The notes below the pieces were generated by a model. It saw only the letters and a list, made by a program, of their open reading frames with translations. It made no database searches and was not told the DNA's origin. A program made the translations under genes and the position numbers. A stretch of 64,000 nt of DNA from Anoxynatronum buryatiense (GTDB lineage Bacteria > Bacillota > Clostridia > Peptostreptococcales > Tindalliaceae): the NCBI RefSeq assembly GCF_900182905.1, contig NZ_FXUF01000001.1, positions 186,001-250,000 of the forward strand, read 5' to 3'. Each line of letters opens with the position of its first letter. The first letter of the stretch is position 1. Below are positions 27,761 through 36,301 of the stretch, one piece after another.

Positions 27761-28384
27761 TCAGCTGCGAATAAATTCAATTGATTGACCGGTTGCTGAA
27801 TCGGTTGATGTGGCATTCTTCAAGCAGAGGGGAATGCCGGAAACCACCAAAAACACTTGATCGGCCGCTTCTGCCAGGCGTTGATTAACCCTGCCTGCAA
27901 TATCACGAAAATCCCGGGACATTTTGTCGCCGGGTACAATGCCCATGCCCACCTCATTGGTAATCAACACCGCTGGCACCCGCATCTCCCGGAGAACTTC
28001 CACCAACTCATTCATCTCTCTGTCAACGCGGGCTTCCAATGCAGTCAGTGCTTCCGGTGTCACTGATTCCCAGTTTTCGGGAGCATTTTCCAGCATGAGA
28101 TGGGTGATCATCAATGTGATACAATCCAATAAAATACCTTCCACTTTTCCCTGCCAGGATGGAAGGCATTGTTGAAACCCACAATAGGCTTCCAGCGTTT
28201 CCCAGGAAGCCGGTCGTTGCTGCCGATGACGTTGAATGCGCAACCGCATCTCGTCATCATAGGCTTTTGCAGTGGCTATGTAGAGCACTTTGTCGCTTTT
28301 TCCCTTAAAAAGGCCTTCGCCGAAGCGACTCTTGCCACTTCGTGCACCTCCGGTGACTAGCGTGATGCCGGTGTTTTCAACCAT
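27761..28384 (-). CDS. cobU: Adenosylcobinamide kinase / adenosylcobinamide-phosphate guanylyltransferase
   Basis: Bifunctional enzyme that phosphorylates adenosylcobinamide and adds GMP. The 207-residue protein starts with the P-loop TGGARSGKSRFGE, then YIATAKAYDDEMRLRIQRHR (the guanylylated histidine lies in this region), a DCITLMITH metal-binding strand and VLITNEVGMGIVPGDKMSR. GGGAGG is 7 bases from the ATG. Its start overlaps the ogt stop by 28 bases. No riboswitch is visible before this cobU-cobS-cobC run, so it may be constitutive, unlike the btuF run. Confidence 0.96.
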   Translation of the reverse strand: MVENTGITLVTGGARSGKSRFGEGLFKGKSDKVLYIATAKAYDDEMRLRIQRHRQQRPASWETLEAYCGFQQCLPSWQGKVEGILLDCITLMITHLMLENAPENWESVTPEALTALEARVDREMNELVEVLREMRVPAVLITNEVGMGIVPGDKMSRDFRDIAGRVNQRLAEAADQVFLVVSGIPLCLKNATSTDSATGQSIEFIRS

Positions 28385-28899
28385 GCAGATGCCTCCCTGA
28401 TGCGTCCTCCGTCAACTTGTATGCCTTCATGTTTCAGCAAGGCTTCTTTAATGTGAAGGCCCCCACCATAGCCGGTAAGTGAACCATCTTTCCCCACCAC
28501 GCGATGGCAGGGGATCACGACAGAAATGGGATTTTTGTTGTTGGCCATACCTGCTGCTCTAACTGCCTTTTCATTGCCTGCAGCTTGGGCAGCCTGTTGA
28601 TAGCTGGCCACTTTTCCATAGGGAATGGTGATCAAAAAACGCCAGATTCGCTTCTGAAAATCGGTTCCCTGAAAATCCAAAGGCAGGTCAAACTGATGTT
28701 GTTTCCCTTCAAAGTAAGCTTCCACCTGTTTCAGGTAAGGGGCCATTCTTCCCGAATCTTCCATCGGTTTTTCTGCAAATCTGCGAAGATCCATATCTAC
28801 CAGTCGTTTGAACTCCAAGGCGGCCAAACCGATTTCTGAGGCAATCAGTGTCACCGGTTGCTGGTTCCAGTCAATTGATCCGTAATAGTATTTAGGCAT
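28357..28899 (-). CDS. ogt: Methylated-DNA--protein-cysteine methyltransferase
   Basis: Suicide repair protein that moves alkyl groups from O6-alkylguanine in DNA to its own cysteine. The 180-residue protein has an RNase-H-like N-terminal part and the conserved C-terminal core: FQKRIWRFLITIPYGKVASY, AAGMANNKNP and the acceptor Cys in VIPCHRVVG. AAGGAG is 10 bases upstream of the ATG. It overlaps both neighbours, the DUF2225 gene and cobU, so it is inside a tightly packed operon without being functionally related to them. Confidence 0.95.
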   Translation of the reverse strand: MPKYYYGSIDWNQQPVTLIASEIGLAALEFKRLVDMDLRRFAEKPMEDSGRMAPYLKQVEAYFEGKQHQFDLPLDFQGTDFQKRIWRFLITIPYGKVASYQQAAQAAGNEKAVRAAGMANNKNPISVVIPCHRVVGKDGSLTGYGGGLHIKEALLKHEGIQVDGGRIREASAWLKTPASR

Positions 28900-29590
28900 T
28901 TTTCATCCGCTCCTTAAGCAGATTGTATTCTTCTTTGGCTGCTTGCCATTGGTCACGGGCCTTCAGCTGTATCAGCCGCTTGTGCTTTATATCCGGGTGT
29001 TCCAATGCCCGATTGTACCAGAAGATTGCTTCTTTTGGCTCACCCAGCATGCGTTTCAGCTCTCCAATTAAGTAGGCCAACGAAATTTCATCGAGCCCTG
29101 CAACAGGAAAAGATTCATTTGTGTAAGCCACTTCAAGATGATCGAGGGCGTGTTTCAGGTGCACTTTTTCAAGGGATGTATTGTCAGCTTCCCGGTAGAG
29201 CCATGCCAGCCGCAAGCATAAGCTCCCCAGATACCCCTTTGATTTGCCCAGCAACGTACCGGTTAGCATAGCCAGTTTGTGAGTTTCAATGGCCTGGGCG
29301 TGGGTTCGTTCTCCGCCAAAATCACGTTTTTGCCATTTTGAACTGATTTGTTTGAGGATCAGTCCTTTTTGATCCATGTTTAATGGTTTGTGCTCGCTTT
29401 CTGTCACGCTAAATCCACAATTGGGACACACCCATACATTATAAAAGATGGGATTGATGTCTTTGTACCAGATATGAAAATCCGGGTCTTTTTTATCCAC
29501 AGGTATTTTGCGAAGCCGCACTTTTTTGGTGGTGAATTTCTTGCTACAGACAGGACATATCAAGTCCTTGTCGTATAAATATTTGTCCAT
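28892..29590 (-). CDS. DUF2225 family protein
   Basis: The 232-residue protein has an N-terminal zinc-ribbon-like region with CPVC at about 12-15 and CPNC at about 54-57, followed by a helical part resembling tetratricopeptide repeats (LRLAWLYREADN, AIFWYNRALEHPD). This layout defines the DUF2225 family, found in many Firmicutes; no biochemical role is established. The ATG at 29590 has GGAGG 6 bases upstream, while the ATG two codons earlier abuts it. It lies immediately after the VanW gene and overlaps ogt by 8 bases. Confidence 0.85.
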   Translation of the reverse strand: MDKYLYDKDLICPVCSKKFTTKKVRLRKIPVDKKDPDFHIWYKDINPIFYNVWVCPNCGFSVTESEHKPLNMDQKGLILKQISSKWQKRDFGGERTHAQAIETHKLAMLTGTLLGKSKGYLGSLCLRLAWLYREADNTSLEKVHLKHALDHLEVAYTNESFPVAGLDEISLAYLIGELKRMLGEPKEAIFWYNRALEHPDIKHKRLIQLKARDQWQAAKEEYNLLKERMKNA

Positions 29591-29592
29591 AA

Positions 29593-31038
29593 TCATCCTC
29601 CCTGATACTGTGATTCCTGCCCGCCGGGTGGTTCTTCCGGTTCACTGAAAAACCAGTCATTAACCGGACGGGGTTTCGTTCCCTGCAAAATGATACCATT
29701 CACAGGCCGATAGTAATCCCGTGAAATTTCTTCGCGCCGAATCTCCCGGCCATTTTCACGATAAATTTTGTGTGTCACCACTCGATAACCTGTTTTAGCT
29801 TCCCGCTCCACCCGTGTTTCACCTTCGTAAAGGGTATTGTCATAACGGGTTTCACTGGATGGTTCAACAACTTGTACCACCTGAGAGGCCAACTCAATAT
29901 CAGGTCGATCAGCACTTTTTCCGAAAATGCGAACATAGAGCCGATTTCCTCTCACTTCACTCTCAACAAAAATAGGACTGTCTTCATTGTTGGCAAAACG
30001 AAAATCAAGGGACCCAAAAGCAACTGTGGCATCCTGACCACGGGGCACATACGACACAGGCAATGAATGGTTGGTACGTTCAACCACTTGTAAGTCTGCC
30101 CGTACCACTGCATTGTAAAGCGTGGTGGAAACCTGGCAAATGCCACCTCCAATCCCCGGAACCAGTTCTCCCATTAGAATTACAGGCGCTTCCTGATAAC
30201 CGGCAGATGCAATGCGCGGTCCGGTGGTTTCATTAAATGAAAAAACATCACCCGGTAATAACAGCTTACCGTCAATGCTGCCGGAACCCTGACGTAAATT
30301 AGCTGTTCGTCCTGCATCACCGGTATTGAAGGTGGTACTGTATTCACTGATCACCGATTCGATCTGACGCAGGTCTGCAGCTGTTGGATACACTGAGTGC
30401 TCTGTCACAACCAGATGTACCGGAGCGTCTTCAAGATGTGTCATTCGTTGGTGAGCCTGCTGCAGGGTTTCTTCCAAATTCAGGGAAAGTCCCTGTTTTT
30501 CAGCCGAAACAATAAAAGTACCGTTTTCCCTGCGTATTTCTGCCGGATACTGTTCAATGAATATTTCCTGAGCAATGTCTTCAAGAAAACTTCTCAGCTG
30601 CGTCTCTTCATAGCTATGGTCAAGAAGCAATCGTACCGGCTGCTCACGCATCCGCCTGATATCAGTCATCCGGTCCAGCATGGTTCCCCTGCGACCAAGC
30701 GCCATTGCTTCCTGAACTGCCTGATCATAATCATAATAAAAGCCCAGCGAGGTGTAAGGCATCTCCCACTCTTGATGATTGTATCTGAATATCAGAGTCG
30801 ACTCGTGAATATGGGAAGCCATATGTGCTTCCAGTTGATCTTTAGCTTCATCACTCGTCAGGCTGTGTACCGGCAATCCCTCAATCAGTACCGTGGCATA
30901 GATGGTGGGCTGGCTGAGGGTTCGATGAACAAAAACACCAGTGGCTGCCCCTGCTAAAATGAGACCTGTTAAAATGCCCAGGCCAATTCCCAGAATCACT
31001 TTTTTAATGTTTATTTTTGGTGAGGTTTCCTGCGTCAT
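29593..31038 (-). CDS. VanW family protein with C-terminal G5-like domain
   Basis: A cell-surface protein of about 481 residues, probably involved in peptidoglycan or envelope function; VanW itself is an accessory gene of glycopeptide resistance but its role is unknown. There is one membrane helix (about 15-38), two repeats resembling the peptidoglycan-binding type 4 domain (about 50-230), the VanW domain (about 240-390, with FSFNETTGPRIASAGY, GGGICQVSTTLYNAV and RTNHSLPVSYVPRGQDA) and a G5-like module (about 395-460). The start at 31038 is preferred over a longer frame because AAGGGG precedes it. It overlaps the FtsA-like gene by 35 bases. Confidence 0.88.
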   Translation of the reverse strand: MTQETSPKINIKKVILGIGLGILTGLILAGAATGVFVHRTLSQPTIYATVLIEGLPVHSLTSDEAKDQLEAHMASHIHESTLIFRYNHQEWEMPYTSLGFYYDYDQAVQEAMALGRRGTMLDRMTDIRRMREQPVRLLLDHSYEETQLRSFLEDIAQEIFIEQYPAEIRRENGTFIVSAEKQGLSLNLEETLQQAHQRMTHLEDAPVHLVVTEHSVYPTAADLRQIESVISEYSTTFNTGDAGRTANLRQGSGSIDGKLLLPGDVFSFNETTGPRIASAGYQEAPVILMGELVPGIGGGICQVSTTLYNAVVRADLQVVERTNHSLPVSYVPRGQDATVAFGSLDFRFANNEDSPIFVESEVRGNRLYVRIFGKSADRPDIELASQVVQVVEPSSETRYDNTLYEGETRVEREAKTGYRVVTHKIYRENGREIRREEISRDYYRPVNGIILQGTKPRPVNDWFFSEPEEPPGGQESQYQGG

Positions 31039-33184
31039 TTTCCGACCCCTTCTTTCCCGATGATGCTGCATAAGTTTCCTGGTCCCAATATACCCAAATA
31101 TCATCACCGCTGTTAACGGCGGCGGTATACTCCGCCGGACGACCATTATGGGTGAGAACCAATTTCCCCTGAACATCACTTCGGTCAAAATCAACATAAT
31201 CAAACAGATCAATAAACACCAGGTTTTTTTTCTCAGTTTCAATAGTTAAAGGCGCGCCATTGTACTGGATGTTGAAACGCATGATGTCAGCTTCCGTTGT
31301 TACCTTCGGGTTTTCCGAACTCGAGGCTGCTGGTGGCTTAATCTTCTCAATGTTTCTTTCATTGAGTAGTGGGTCAGCTGCCTTTACTGGTTTTGCTTCA
31401 GACGCATTTGCAGACATTGTGTCAGATGCCCTTTTGATAATTTCCAGAAAATCTCCCGTCTGCAGTGTTGTTTTTCCAGTTGCGGGCAATCCGTTGACAC
31501 GAAAATCTGCTGCATTGCCAGTCAATTGATAAAAACCACAAAAATCTTCAACTGTGTATAATGTATCATACCCAATGGCATCTCCCTGATTCAGTAAAAT
31601 GTCGCTTCGATCCACCTGCTGGCCGTTCAAAGTCATATTCACAATCAGTGGGCGTTTTATGCCTTCCACCTGACAGGTCATTTCCGATGGTACCACCTCT
31701 TTCATCAGCGCCCGTCGACTTTTTCCTGAAGTGGCTGGCTGAATCATGATCTTGTCTCCCTGATGAATTTCTGATTCAAGATTGGCAGTTTGTCCGTTCA
31801 AAAATATAACTGCCGCTTCACCGTACTCGCCATAAAGCCGCATGGACTGACCATTCACTGTCACATCTACGCTTTCACCCCTGCGGGGTACCAACTGCTG
31901 TGGATCGTATTGAACAGCTGCCAGTGCATCTTTGATGCAAAGTCGCCGTGTCTGAAACATGCGTACCTGGCGACCATTGACTTCCACTTCAAAAAAGTCT
32001 TTTTGCCGCGCCACCAACGCCTTCTTAAGAATCCCTATGGGCGTGACACCTTCGGGGCCAAGGTCAAGTGAAGCATTATACTCCAAATCTGTAATCTGTC
32101 CTATATGACGCACCGCCACTCGTTCCGGCGGTAACTCTAACTGTTGACCCAGCGCCTGAGGTAATCCTGGAATTTGACTGCCTCCCCCAATAAGAAACAC
32201 GGCGCTGGGTTTTTTTCCGTTTTTTTCGAGAATACCAGCTGCAATTTCTCCTGCCACCACCTGAATGGCTGGCTGAATCTGCTTCAGCAGCTCGGGGGTG
32301 CTTTTTTCCTGCTGAAAACCAAATATATCGGTATAATAATGACTCTCTTCCATGTTCAAACGACACTTCAGTTGCTCGGCTCCATCAAAATCCAGCATTT
32401 CTTCTTTGGCCAGTAGTTCTGTTATTTCATCTCCCGCCACCGCACTCATACCATAGGCAATGATTGTTCCGTCACGGGTAATGGCCATATCTGACGTGCC
32501 GGCTCCCACATCCACCAGGGCAATGTTCAGCAGCCGGGCGTTTTCCGGGACTGCCACTTCAATGGCTGCAATGGGCTCAAGGGTCATGTACACCACCTCA
32601 AGACCTGCTTTTGAAACAGCTGTATAAAGGCTGTCCACCACCATTTTGGGCAGAAAAGTGGCAATCAGATGCACTTTGATGCGACGGCCGTGATGTCCGG
32701 CAGGGTTAGTCACAACAGCACCATCAATGGCATAATGAATCACCGAGTGACCCACACAGAAATATCGGGTGTCTTCTTGGAGATCTTCCTGCAGTTTATA
32801 TTGCGCTTGTTGGAGTGCTTCAAGTTCCAGTTGATGCACCTGCGCTTGTGTCACTGCCTGCAATTCATCCAGTTGAGCTTCCCATTCAAGGGTCACTGTT
32901 TGCAGAGCACGGCCGGCAGCCGCAATTGTCACTTCCGACAGGGTTTGTTTAGACTTTTTTTCCAGTTGCTGCTTCACCTGGTCAATCACCTGAGCCACTT
33001 TGTCAATGTCATGAATCTGGCCGTCAAACATGGCGCGACTTTCATGAAAAATCATGGCGGCGTGATCGATGACCAGGCGCCGCTCATGCAGGTGTCCCAG
33101 CATGCCAACCACACTTCGGGTACCGATATCAAGCGCGAAGAGGCTTGGTGCCTGACCGGATTTTTTTGACTTTCTTCTTTTCAC
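31004..33184 (-). CDS. FtsA/PilM-like actin-fold ATPase with long beta-grasp C-terminal tail
   Basis: The 726-residue protein begins with an actin-like ATPase domain (about 14-375): phosphate-1 motif ALDIGTRS, phosphate-2 LVDVGAGTSDMAI and adenosine motif FLIGGGSQIPGL, closest in outline to FtsA and PilM. The second half is unusual. It holds at least three modules ending in a VNG/LNG turn followed by a GD-hydrophobic strand (HQGDKIMI, LQTGDFLEII, NSGDDIWVY), resembling ubiquitin-like beta-grasp folds. GTG 33184 follows AAGGAGG by 8 bases. Such long FtsA-like proteins occur in clostridia; a true FtsA acting with FtsZ is not implied. It is paired with the overlapping VanW gene. Confidence 0.82.
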   Translation of the reverse strand: MKRRKSKKSGQAPSLFALDIGTRSVVGMLGHLHERRLVIDHAAMIFHESRAMFDGQIHDIDKVAQVIDQVKQQLEKKSKQTLSEVTIAAAGRALQTVTLEWEAQLDELQAVTQAQVHQLELEALQQAQYKLQEDLQEDTRYFCVGHSVIHYAIDGAVVTNPAGHHGRRIKVHLIATFLPKMVVDSLYTAVSKAGLEVVYMTLEPIAAIEVAVPENARLLNIALVDVGAGTSDMAITRDGTIIAYGMSAVAGDEITELLAKEEMLDFDGAEQLKCRLNMEESHYYTDIFGFQQEKSTPELLKQIQPAIQVVAGEIAAGILEKNGKKPSAVFLIGGGSQIPGLPQALGQQLELPPERVAVRHIGQITDLEYNASLDLGPEGVTPIGILKKALVARQKDFFEVEVNGRQVRMFQTRRLCIKDALAAVQYDPQQLVPRRGESVDVTVNGQSMRLYGEYGEAAVIFLNGQTANLESEIHQGDKIMIQPATSGKSRRALMKEVVPSEMTCQVEGIKRPLIVNMTLNGQQVDRSDILLNQGDAIGYDTLYTVEDFCGFYQLTGNAADFRVNGLPATGKTTLQTGDFLEIIKRASDTMSANASEAKPVKAADPLLNERNIEKIKPPAASSSENPKVTTEADIMRFNIQYNGAPLTIETEKKNLVFIDLFDYVDFDRSDVQGKLVLTHNGRPAEYTAAVNSGDDIWVYWDQETYAASSGKKGSENDAGNLTKNKH

Positions 33185-33226
33185 AGGATATACCTCCTTC
33201 GCCGATGCTGATACCGCTCATTCCCA

Positions 33227-33898
33227 TTATTGTTTAGATGCCCTAAAGGTGGGACACAGGTGGTTGAGTGAACAGCTGATGCAATTGGGTTTACGGGCAT
33301 GACAGACTCGACGCCCGTGGAGAATCAGCCAGTGGTGTGCTGCTGACCATTTATCACTGGGAACAGTTTTCATCAGCTGTTGCTCAGTTTCAAGCGGATC
33401 CCCTGCACGTACAAGTCCCAATCGGTTAGACACTCTGAAAACATGTGTGTCGACAGCCAGGGCCGGTACACCAAAAGCATTACTGAGGACCACATTAGCT
33501 GTTTTTCTCCCAACTCCGGGCAATGCCATTAACGCTTCCCGGTTATTGGGAATGCACCCATTGTGTTGAGCCAACAGCTGTTGGCAGGCAGCCAGCAGAT
33601 GCTTGCTCTTGGTTTTATAGTAGTTGCAGCTTCGGATTTTCTGCTGCAACTCTTCTTCACTTAATTGTACCACATCTTCAGGCCCTTTGATTTCTTTGAA
33701 AAGTGTGGCGGTAATGAGGTTAACGCGCTGGTCGGTGCACTGGGCCGACAGCATGGTGGCCACCAGACATTCAAAAGGGTTGGTGAAATCCAGCTCACTT
33801 TCTGCCGATGGATAAGTGGCTTCCAGAATTTCAAGGACCTCTAAAACAGCTTTTTTCTTCAGCAGCGCTACCTTTTTTATTTTCATTCCTGCACTCAT
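33227..33898 (-). CDS. nth: Endonuclease III
   Basis: Base-excision-repair DNA glycosylase/AP lyase for oxidised pyrimidines. The 223-residue protein has the helix-hairpin-helix ALPGVGRKTANVVL with the catalytic Lys, the catalytic Asp in LAVDTHVFRVSNRLG, and the C-terminal [4Fe-4S] loop CHARKPNCISCSLNHLC with all four cysteines. The ATG at 33898 has GGGAG 8 bases upstream; a start five codons earlier is possible. It lies between a DUF503 gene and the FtsA-like gene. Confidence 0.96.
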   Translation of the reverse strand: MSAGMKIKKVALLKKKAVLEVLEILEATYPSAESELDFTNPFECLVATMLSAQCTDQRVNLITATLFKEIKGPEDVVQLSEEELQQKIRSCNYYKTKSKHLLAACQQLLAQHNGCIPNNREALMALPGVGRKTANVVLSNAFGVPALAVDTHVFRVSNRLGLVRAGDPLETEQQLMKTVPSDKWSAAHHWLILHGRRVCHARKPNCISCSLNHLCPTFRASKQ

Positions 33899-33923
33899 GG
33901 TTTCCGCTCCCATTCCTTAACAG

Positions 33924-34220
33924 TTATGTAATCATTTCCCGTTCAATGTTCATGACTTCGCCTCTGCCATCAGCCTCAATAAATCGAAGTATTTCCTGAA
34001 GCATACGTTCCACATGCCGGCGGTCATTGCCCACACAGCTGAATCCGATACCGGCAATCTGCCACTTATCCTGCTTATCGATTTCAGCCACAGAAACATT
34101 ATATCGACTGGAAACGCGTTTCATCAGGCTCTGAACAATCATCCGTTTTTCTTTCAGGGAAGCCCCTTCGTGAAGTAATAAATCAAAACTGCAAATTCCC
34201 ACCACCAGCACCGGTTTCAC
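33924..34220 (-). CDS. DUF503 family protein (YlxP-like)
   Basis: The 98-residue protein shows the family pattern: SLKEKRMIVQSLMKRVSSRYNVSVAE, then DKWQIAGIGFSCVGND and a final amphipathic helix. DUF503 proteins include YlxP, encoded next to infB/rbfA in Bacilli and suspected to act in ribosome maturation; the role is not proved. Here it lies between queG and nth, outside that context. Confidence 0.88.
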   Translation of the reverse strand: MKPVLVVGICSFDLLLHEGASLKEKRMIVQSLMKRVSSRYNVSVAEIDKQDKWQIAGIGFSCVGNDRRHVERMLQEILRFIEADGRGEVMNIEREMIT

Positions 34221-34254
34221 CTCATTTGGTCAGTTGTCATATTATATAAACGTT

Positions 34255-35292
34255 CTAATTATCATTTAGCAGATGATTCGATGCCCACTTGGCCATCTCC
34301 TGCAATTCTTTCCGGGGATGCTGAAGAAAGGGTTGTATGACCGGAAGGGCACTTTGGTCATGAGAATTTCCCAGGGCCATCAATGCGTTGCGCTGCATCA
34401 CTTTTTGCCCGCGCCATCCGAATGCCGTTGTTCGATAAAGGCGATTGAACTGGCGATTGGAAAGAGAGAGTAAGTGGGGCAGATCCAAACAACGCTGCGT
34501 TACAGAAGCAATCATCTCAGGATGACTGGCTGATGCCGGCTTTCGGTTATGTGGACATGCCTCCTGGCAGATATCGCAACCATACAGCCTGTTTTCCATC
34601 AAATGCCGCATTTCCCGGGGAATGGTTTCTTTTTGCTGTAATAAGTGGGAAAGACAACGGCGGGGATCAATTTGACCTGGTTTTTCCAGTGCCTGAGATG
34701 GACAAGCCCGCTGACATCGGCCACAACCTTCACAGCTGGTCAGCGGAAGTGTCGTCTGTTGACTGCCCGCCACCGGTTTGTTGATCAGCAGGCCCCCCAG
34801 CACAACATAGGAACCAACACCCGGTACAATCAGACAATTATGACGACCATACGCGCCCATACTTGCCTGCACTGCCAGGTACCGTTCCACCAGGGGTCCT
34901 GTATCCACAAATGCCTGGTACAATAATCCTGATTCCAGCTTTTGCAATGCCTCTCCCATCATCCTTAACTGTTGATGCAAGATTTGATGATAATCCAGTC
35001 CCCAGGCAAACCGGGCTAATTTGCCTGACAAAGGGAGCGTTTCTCCTTGATCTTCCTTCGTATTTAAATAGTAGGACGTGGCAATGATCACGATGGTTTC
35101 AGCTTCAGCCATGATTTGAAAGGGATCAATGCGAAGAGCCAGATCAGATTCTTCAAAGGCTGTGACCCGATGTTCCTGCAGGCGCTTCTCCAGAATGGGT
35201 GTCAACTCATGAAACACGCGTGCCTTTAAAGCACCAATGCCATCAATGTGCAACGACTCCGCCAATGACCTCAGCTGTTCCATGGTTATCAT
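34255..35292 (-). CDS. queG: Epoxyqueuosine reductase
   Basis: QueG performs the last step of queuosine synthesis, reducing epoxyqueuosine in tRNA using a cobalamin and two [4Fe-4S] clusters. The 345-residue protein has the DUF1730 N-terminal region, two ferredoxin-like motifs (CEGCGRCQRACP and CDICQEACP) and a C-terminal HEAT-like helical part (ALMALGNSHDQSALPVI). The start at 35292 has GAGGGGG 8 bases upstream and overlaps the transporter stop by four bases. Its need for cobalamin is a functional link to the corrinoid genes nearby, and QueT at 15 kb may import its pathway precursor. Confidence 0.95.
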   Translation of the reverse strand: MITMEQLRSLAESLHIDGIGALKARVFHELTPILEKRLQEHRVTAFEESDLALRIDPFQIMAEAETIVIIATSYYLNTKEDQGETLPLSGKLARFAWGLDYHQILHQQLRMMGEALQKLESGLLYQAFVDTGPLVERYLAVQASMGAYGRHNCLIVPGVGSYVVLGGLLINKPVAGSQQTTLPLTSCEGCGRCQRACPSQALEKPGQIDPRRCLSHLLQQKETIPREMRHLMENRLYGCDICQEACPHNRKPASASHPEMIASVTQRCLDLPHLLSLSNRQFNRLYRTTAFGWRGQKVMQRNALMALGNSHDQSALPVIQPFLQHPRKELQEMAKWASNHLLNDN

Positions 35293-36146
35293 TTCAGCGA
35301 CCCCCTCAGAAAAAGTACCAAGCCGGCCAGAATCACGGCACCACTGAGGAGCTGTAATGAACCCGGGACCTCCTGGAGCAGCAGAAATGCCAGTAATGTA
35401 GCTCCCAAAGGCTCTCCGAGACAAGCTGTTGAGACTTTAACAGCTTCAAGATGTTTCAGACTCCAGTTGAAAATGCTATGTCCGCCTAGTGTGCATATAA
35501 TCGCAAGAGCCAGAAACAAACTGAGGTTAGTCGTTCCATAACCTCTCAGCGGAACGGTGAAAACCAGATTAAACATCAGCAGCACCAATGAACAGGCTCC
35601 ATATACCAGGGTACAGTAGGTAGCCGCCGGCATTGTCGCCCGCAGCTTTCTTCCAATGAGAATATAGATTGACGCAAAAAAACCACCGGATAAAGCCAGC
35701 AGATCACCTGCCAAGTGAGCCCTGTTCACATGAAAATCAGACACACCCATGATGACACTGCCACTTATAGCGATGAGCATCCCGGTCAAACTAAGACCCG
35801 ACAGTTTTTCCCTGTAAAGAAAATAGCCAATGATCATGGTATATACTGGTTGGAGGGTAACCAGCACTGTAGATGAGGCCACCGTTGTCAGTTCAAGCGA
35901 TTTGATCCATGTGAGAAAATGAGCAGCCAGAAATGCACCACTGACTAAGCCGTATAGCAAGTGTGAGCCCCGCAGCTTTTTAAAATGGTCACGCTGAAAT
36001 ACCAGGGCATAAGGAAGCGTCAGCAAAAAAGCAAACGCGAGTCGGTAAAAGGCAATAATACTGGCAGGTGCCTGAGAAAAGCGGGTCAATACGGCTGAGA
36101 ATGAAATACCCACCACTCCCAGCAACAGTATGACATACACTTTCAT
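35289..36146 (-). CDS. EamA/DMT superfamily transporter
   Basis: A 285-residue membrane protein with ten hydrophobic helices arranged as two EamA repeats (about 4-135 and 147-280), the second marked by LGEPLGATLLAFLLLQEVPG. Family members export or import small metabolites; the substrate is not predictable. ATG 36146 has GGAG 8 bases upstream. It is translationally coupled to queG (ATGA overlap), so transport of something linked to queuosine is possible but unproved. Confidence 0.88.
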   Translation of the reverse strand: MKVYVILLLGVVGISFSAVLTRFSQAPASIIAFYRLAFAFLLTLPYALVFQRDHFKKLRGSHLLYGLVSGAFLAAHFLTWIKSLELTTVASSTVLVTLQPVYTMIIGYFLYREKLSGLSLTGMLIAISGSVIMGVSDFHVNRAHLAGDLLALSGGFFASIYILIGRKLRATMPAATYCTLVYGACSLVLLMFNLVFTVPLRGYGTTNLSLFLALAIICTLGGHSIFNWSLKHLEAVKVSTACLGEPLGATLLAFLLLQEVPGSLQLLSGAVILAGLVLFLRGSLK

Positions 36147-36237
36147 CAGTTGTACTCCGTTCTGACATGCTCTTTCCACCGTGAACCGCCTTTCTTGCTC
36201 TGTGTTCGTTGATCAGGGAGATAAACTGATTCTCGTG

Positions 36238-36266
36238 AAAAAGCAGTGTGACTCCAGCCACACTGC
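36238..36266 (-). terminator. Rho-independent terminator after the nucleoside kinase gene
   Basis: On the minus strand GCAGTGTG (36266-36259) pairs with CACACTGC (36250-36243), followed by TTTTT, 35 bases past the kinase stop. Confidence 0.85.
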
Positions 36267-36301
36267 AGTGCGTTTCATGGATGCTGTCATTACTTCCTGT
36301 T

